The notes beneath the pieces were generated by a model, which did no database searches, was not told where the DNA came from, and was given only the letters and a program-made list of their open reading frames with translations. The position numbers and the translations under genes were made by a program. Source: Juglans regia (lineage: Eukaryota > Streptophyta > Magnoliopsida > Fagales > Juglandaceae). From it: a stretch of DNA of 64,000 nucleotides. The stretch spans positions 17,098,623 through 17,162,622 of the forward strand of contig NC_049909.1 of NCBI RefSeq assembly GCF_001411555.2, given 5' to 3'. Positions 59,672 to 64,000 of the stretch are shown here, piece by piece. Position 1 is the first letter of the stretch, and every line of letters begins with the position of its first letter.

Positions 59672-60003
59672 CCCCCATTTGGTTACAAGATTCAGATGAG
59701 ATCAACTCAATTCAGTCTAATTTTAAGTTGAATCTAACATCTAAACATCCAACTCTCAAATTACTAAACTCATCTCAATTGAAAACCTCCTTACACGTAA
59801 GACCCACAACCTTTTTCAACTCAACATATCTTTATATATGAGATCAACAATCTTTTTTAATTTCACATAAATAGTACTAAACTCATTTTAACATCCAAAC
59901 ACATCTAAACTCATTTTAGATGGATCTCACATAACTCACTCCACCAACTCAACTCACTTCTATTCATAAACTACCTAGTTCAGCTCAACATGCAAATCCA
60001 GCC
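59672..60003. mobile_element. longer ATCCAAAC-related MITE
   Basis: Starts CATTTGGTTACAAGATTCAG and ends CAACATGCAAATCCAG. The internal CTCATTTTAACATCCAAACAC repeats the terminal motif, and the CACATAACTCACTCCACC segment resembles 57126-57180. It may be a longer parental version or two joined copies. Confidence 0.5.
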
Positions 60004-61565
60004 TAAATTCATCAAAGGCAGTACTCGGGTCACATGGAGTACCAACACAACAAATGGCAATTAACCTGCGTTCTTTGTACCATTGACCAGCAGCAATTTA
60101 TTAAACTGCTTCATAACACAGCCCAATCTCTTTCTGAACCAACTAAAAACAACAAACAAGTAGTTTTTTCTATTATAAAAAGTACAGCTCGATGTCAAAC
60201 CAATATTTCATACTCAGAATTGACATCTCACACAAAAAATGACCACAGAATCCATAAAATAATTCTATCCACTTGACCCCACTCAAATAATCCGTTGGCT
60301 GCACTGATGAGGCCTATTATTTCAGAGTTTGAAAGCCAAGTCAATGAGTGGTCTTGCTAAGCATGCACCTCATTAAACTTATGCATAGCTGAAAATGGAC
60401 TTTCAAAACCTTTTACTCATGCATTATACTGCATACATCTTTGGCCAATATTATGCCCAGAAAATATCTATAAGTCTATGGATATTGCTCATAATATATA
60501 TAGGTTTCAATTCATATAAGTACTTCAGGAAATGGTTCACGTCGGCATCAAGCATTATACTAATGATGGCAATATTGTTTGAAAGACGGGGGGAATGGTT
60601 GGGAAGCAAGCAGACATTACTATGGAAAAATCGATGCAACATGGATGAACACAGGAGCTATTAAAATTATCATAATCCAGCAAAATCTTGGGATCCCAGT
60701 ATATACATGAGATTGTCGCTACATCTTATTGACATCCATAAGGCAGATTAAAACCTAACCAATGTCTGCAACAAATCTCTATACAAGCATGCCCCTTTAA
60801 GTGAGAATTTAGCCATATATTCAACAAATCAACAAACAAAAAATGGATAAAAGTATTAACACCAGGCAGATAGAGAAAAGAAGTTGAATTTGAGATGAAA
60901 ACAGTGGATGCAGATAAATCACACGGAAAAATGTATAACATGTTTATGACTTGACTTAAACTTCGGTAAATTATCCATAAAAAATGAGATACATATTTTG
61001 TAGATACATTGTGATACTCTTCCCCGCCAATCACTTTCCAACACAAATCAAGTCAGTTCATAGAGAAACTGGAACTGCTCAAACAACAAAATATTTATTA
61101 TAATACCAGCAGTTCGAGAAACAACAGGCCAATTAGCTGAAGATGAATTTAACTTTAAACAATATAATATTACAGTCAAAATATTACAAAAAACATGAGA
61201 ATTCTTGCCCTAGATGTCCTGCATTAAAACTTTTTATGTCTTTGATCCTGCCTCCTTTCATGTTACAGCTCTGTCCAATTGTCCAGTTGTGTTCTCTGCC
61301 CTTCACTACGTCAACTAATGTAAGAGTTGCCCAAAAAGAAAAGATTGCAGCCGTTTCAGAACCCACTATCAAAACAGGCTATAAGATAGACAGCAATGAA
61401 TGAGAAACAAGATAAATGAAACAAACACTGAAAGGACCTCTCACAGCAACAGTGTACATTACATTTTCACAAAGGACCTCTTACATTCCCACGAGAAGGG
61501 GATGCATAAGGATACCATCCCTGATCAAGCAATAATCTCACAAGCATAAGATGCTCTGACAAGGA

Positions 61566-62501
61566 TTATTGGTCCCTCCATCTTGGACTTAGGATTGGAA
61601 AGAACCCTGAAGGGGATAATGGAAATAGGCCTGGCGAAAGTGGAGGTTGAGGCCCTGGGCCTAAAATCCCTGATTGAGCCATGGGCGAAAATGCAAAATT
61701 GGGTGACAGCGGAGGAAACTGCATCCCGGGTGAGAGCGATGGATATGGTGATCTCGGTGACATCCAGTTCAAATAACCAGATGGGGATGGCAAGAGGAAC
61801 TGAGAAGTTGGAGAGGGCAAAAGAGCAGGACCATTCATCTGCGGGGAAGAGAGATTAGGCATAGGTGGTGCAAGACCATTCATTCTTGGGGATGGGAGAG
61901 AAGGCATGGGAGGATTAGGAAGTAAAGCAGTTGACCGTGGCTGACCCTGAATTTGACCTGGAAACTGCGGTTGTGATTGAGCTTGAGCTTGGTTGCCCCT
62001 TGGACCTGGATCCATTATTGAGTTTTGAAGGTATCGCATGTAAGCTGAGATAGGAGACTCAGCTGTATTTGGCCAAATTGGGTCCCCAGGTGTCAACGGT
62101 TGCATTGGTGTGGGCGAGGGCTGTCGAAACTGACCAGGTCTGACAAAGCTATTATTGTACACCATTGGTGGAGGAGCAGCAGGGACAGGCATCGGAGGGG
62201 GCATATGAGGTCGGTTGATGGGTGTTAATGGGGGAGGCCGAATTTTCTGCAGCCGCATATTCTGGGGTTTAGGTGGGTTGTTCGGGGGTCTATGAAGAGG
62301 TTCTTGAGAAGGCGAACCAGTAAGCTGCTGAACAATGTTCCGAAAGTCGTTCTTGCTGATGTTGTAAACCTGAGGCTGAGGTTGTTGCCTAGCAGGATTA
62401 TTTCCAAAATTTGGTTGGTGCAAAGGACTCTTCTTTATATTTTTCCCCATTTTATTCACACCCAAATTATCATTATCATGCCTGTTCTTGGAGTTATCCA
62501 T
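61566..62501 (-). CDS. IKU1: VQ-motif protein HAIKU1 (VQ14)
   Basis: Single coding exon, 311 aa. The VQ motif FRNIVQQLTG is at 53-62. Conserved blocks characteristic of IKU1 surround it: NLGVNKMGKNIKKSPLHQP near 12-30, LQKIRPPPLTPINRP near 84-98, WPNTAESPISAYMRYLQ near 143-159, and the C-terminal GFFPILSPRWRDQ. The rest is Pro/Ser/Gln-rich low-complexity sequence, probably disordered, with two SPxMNG repeats near 205-225. VQ proteins bind WRKY transcription factors in the nucleus. In Arabidopsis, IKU1 acts with MINI3 and the kinase IKU2 in endosperm growth and seed size. The acceptor-like TTTTTAAG just before the ATG and the donor GGG|TATG near 62864 suggest a short leader intron. Intact. Confidence 0.93.
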   Translation of the reverse strand: MDNSKNRHDNDNLGVNKMGKNIKKSPLHQPNFGNNPARQQPQPQVYNISKNDFRNIVQQLTGSPSQEPLHRPPNNPPKPQNMRLQKIRPPPLTPINRPHMPPPMPVPAAPPPMVYNNSFVRPGQFRQPSPTPMQPLTPGDPIWPNTAESPISAYMRYLQNSIMDPGPRGNQAQAQSQPQFPGQIQGQPRSTALLPNPPMPSLPSPRMNGLAPPMPNLSSPQMNGPALLPSPTSQFLLPSPSGYLNWMSPRSPYPSLSPGMQFPPLSPNFAFSPMAQSGILGPGPQPPLSPGLFPLSPSGFFPILSPRWRDQ

Positions 62502-63330
62502 TTGGTAAAACTTAAAAACCCAAAATCACACCAACAAAGAAATACCGCTTTTTGCAAAGTCACACAAAATCAAATCATTCATATGCTTCAAAGCGGTACC
62601 CAAAACTTTAAACTGGAGCTCAAATGCTGTCAATCTTTCATAGAATCCAGCCTCAATCTCCAACCCTTTCAGCAAACTATATACTTGATTTTTCTATACC
62701 CACAAACCATTCACGTCTTCAAAAGAAAACCCAGAACCTCAACATTCAAGCTCAAAACAACCGTGAGTCCGTGACTTGTTCCGATTGAATAAGCATAGAA
62801 CACAGATCAACCCCACAAAGAGCAACAAATGGCAAACCTGAGAATCAGAAGAAGAAAAACATACCCTTTTCTTCGCTCAGTGCAACCAACAAAATCCAGA
62901 TTCAATCAGCTTCATAGAACCCGAAAAGATTCCTCAAATCTCAAGCTCAGATACTTCAATTATACCAAATTAAAAATCTGAAATCTGGCACAAGACACTG
63001 CCGACAGAACCCAAACCCACAAAATTAGGCCAAAGGTGAACCGCCAATATTCTAAAAGATCAATTCGAAGTTGCCCAACAAGAAATCCTCTTCAGGGGTG
63101 TACAAACTTAAACAAGAAATAAGCAAACGTAAAGAAAGCAAGAGACAATGAAGAGAGACAGAGAGGGATCGGGAAAATTATGCCTTGACTTGTGGACCTG
63201 AACACCAATGAAAGTCCAACTGCATATTCTCCTTCTTATTTTTCTTCTTCCTCTCACTCTGTGCCTCTTATTTCTCTCCACACGAATACGTAACCCTAGG
63301 GGTCGAGCTGAACGGAGACTAACCTGCCCA
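62502..63330 (-). other. leader region of IKU1
   Basis: Between the start codon and about 63330 the minus strand probably carries the 5' untranslated exons, with a GTATGT donor at 62864-62863. CT-rich tracts near 63120-63260 suit a plant leader. No other gene seen. Confidence 0.4.
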
Positions 63331-63803
63331 AAAGGTCAACAATGAAACGAAATGAACGAACGACTCTTATTTTCTTGAGAGAAATGGGCAGTCTGGGAGG
63401 ACCCACCAGTGGAGGGACCCGGTGACGACTGGCATACGTTAAAATTCATCTGAAACTGGTTTCCGGGTCTGGACGTCTGCGAGCAAGAGAGAGAGAGTCG
63501 ACAGAGCTCAGTCAAACATCGACGTAATTAACGCCGATATCGCCTCTCAATCTGTGTGACTGTTTGTCTTTGTGTGTGCTTTTGGAATTCCTTTAAAGAT
63601 GATGAGGGCGTTGCACTTTCCACTGGATCTCCATCTAATTTCTTATAATTAATATTAAAATTATTCTCAAAGGTCCAAATTCATAGCAAAATAGGAAAAA
63701 ATTATGCCAAACATATCTCATAGAGAATAAAATCAAATCTATCACAAGCCTGCAAACCATTATGATTTTCTAATTGTTAAGAAATCTCGAAATAATGTAT
63801 TTG
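63331..63803. other. IKU1 upstream region
   Basis: GC-moderate to about 63540, presumably the promoter, then AT-rich. No gene seen. Confidence 0.35.
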
Positions 63804-63970
63804 AGTAATGATATATACAGTTATGAAGTATGTAAGCACCGTGTAATTATTTTAAAAAAGAGTGAGGTTAATTATTAAAAAAAAAAATTTATGTAGATTC
63901 TGTATTGATTTATTTATTTTTAAATAATTACACGACGTTTGCATACTTACGATTATAACTATCATTTCTC
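63804..63970. mobile_element. fold-back MITE (AGTAATG family)
   Basis: Starts AGTAATGATATATACAGTTATG and ends CATACTTACGATTATAACTATCATT. Inner arms GTGTAATTATTTTAAAAAA and TTTTAAATAATTACACGAC are inverted copies. Confidence 0.75.
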
Positions 63971-64000
63971 AATATAATACCAAAAAGAATAAACACCTAT

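Larger units (their letters stand above)
54256..61565. other. 7.3-kb gene-poor region packed with MITEs
   Basis: No supported gene. Open frames are short and resemble nothing known. Contents are mostly AT-rich inverted-repeat elements (separate entries), AT microsatellites (58349-58372) and a CCTTTT repeat near 56727-56750. The last 0.5 kb before 61565 is probably the 3' untranslated region of the VQ gene. A GC-moderate stretch at 59090-59350 is unassigned. Confidence 0.5.

Noticed and set aside
60034..60664. Plus-strand ORFs of 80-89 codons
   Set aside because: No recognisable domain and no splice or promoter context; composition as in the surrounding non-coding DNA.
1..64000. CRISPR arrays, operons, phage or other prokaryotic systems
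   Set aside because: Intron-bearing plant genes throughout; no regularly spaced repeats and no bacterial gene organisation.

Overview
This window is nuclear DNA of a woody core eudicot. The spliced genes have GT/AG introns, the intergenic DNA is AT-rich, and many short inverted-repeat elements are present. The style of the repeats (ATCCAAAC-type MITEs, AGTAATG fold-backs, LINE tails) suggests Fagales, perhaps Juglandaceae. That placement is inference, not proof. I see no prokaryotic, viral or CRISPR content and no evidence of a previously undescribed multi-gene system.

Genes, left to right: (1) 10569-5920, minus, a nine-exon plastid membrane protein of the CAAX-protease-like family (BCM/soybean G type), 374 aa. 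(2) 24929-16588, minus, a PHD-finger protein of the AIPP2/PAIPP2 type with a C-terminal SPOC-like domain, ten exons, first exon junction unresolved. (3) 32865-33902, plus, the mitochondrial carrier BOU, 297 aa. (4) 36233-35080, minus, HAL3 phosphopantothenoylcysteine decarboxylase, 212 aa, probably with a 5.2-kb leader intron reaching about 41.5 kb. (5) 43391-44652, plus, a small plant-specific protein of unknown function, 189 aa. (6) 48347-48985, plus, an intronless PYR1/PYL1-type abscisic acid receptor, 212 aa. (7) 62501-61566, minus, the VQ-motif protein HAIKU1 (VQ14), 311 aa.

Mobile DNA fills most of the rest. A decayed PIF/Harbinger transposase element lies at about 10.86-13.10 kb. A second, TTA-flanked Harbinger element at 50.13-53.97 kb carries only the Myb-like ORF1. 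A Tourist-like MITE with similar ends is at 42.2-42.8 kb. There are two LINE 3' fragments (27.4-28.06 kb with a target-site duplication; 38.94-39.78 kb). A long near-perfect palindrome is at 15.70-15.99 kb. At least three families of AT-rich MITEs recur, along with simple repeats and short tandem duplications.

The most informative large-scale observation is gene order. From remembered Arabidopsis locus numbers, BCM1 and IKU1 are neighbours on chromosome 2, BCM2 and PYR1 on chromosome 4, and PYL1 and BOU on chromosome 5. This window holds one BCM, one BOU, one PYR1/PYL1 and one IKU1 together, so it looks like the less fractionated ancestral block from which those three Arabidopsis segments derive. 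The genes do not form a pathway. Their functions are chlorophyll homeostasis, histone reading, photorespiratory transport, coenzyme A synthesis, ABA perception and seed-size control.
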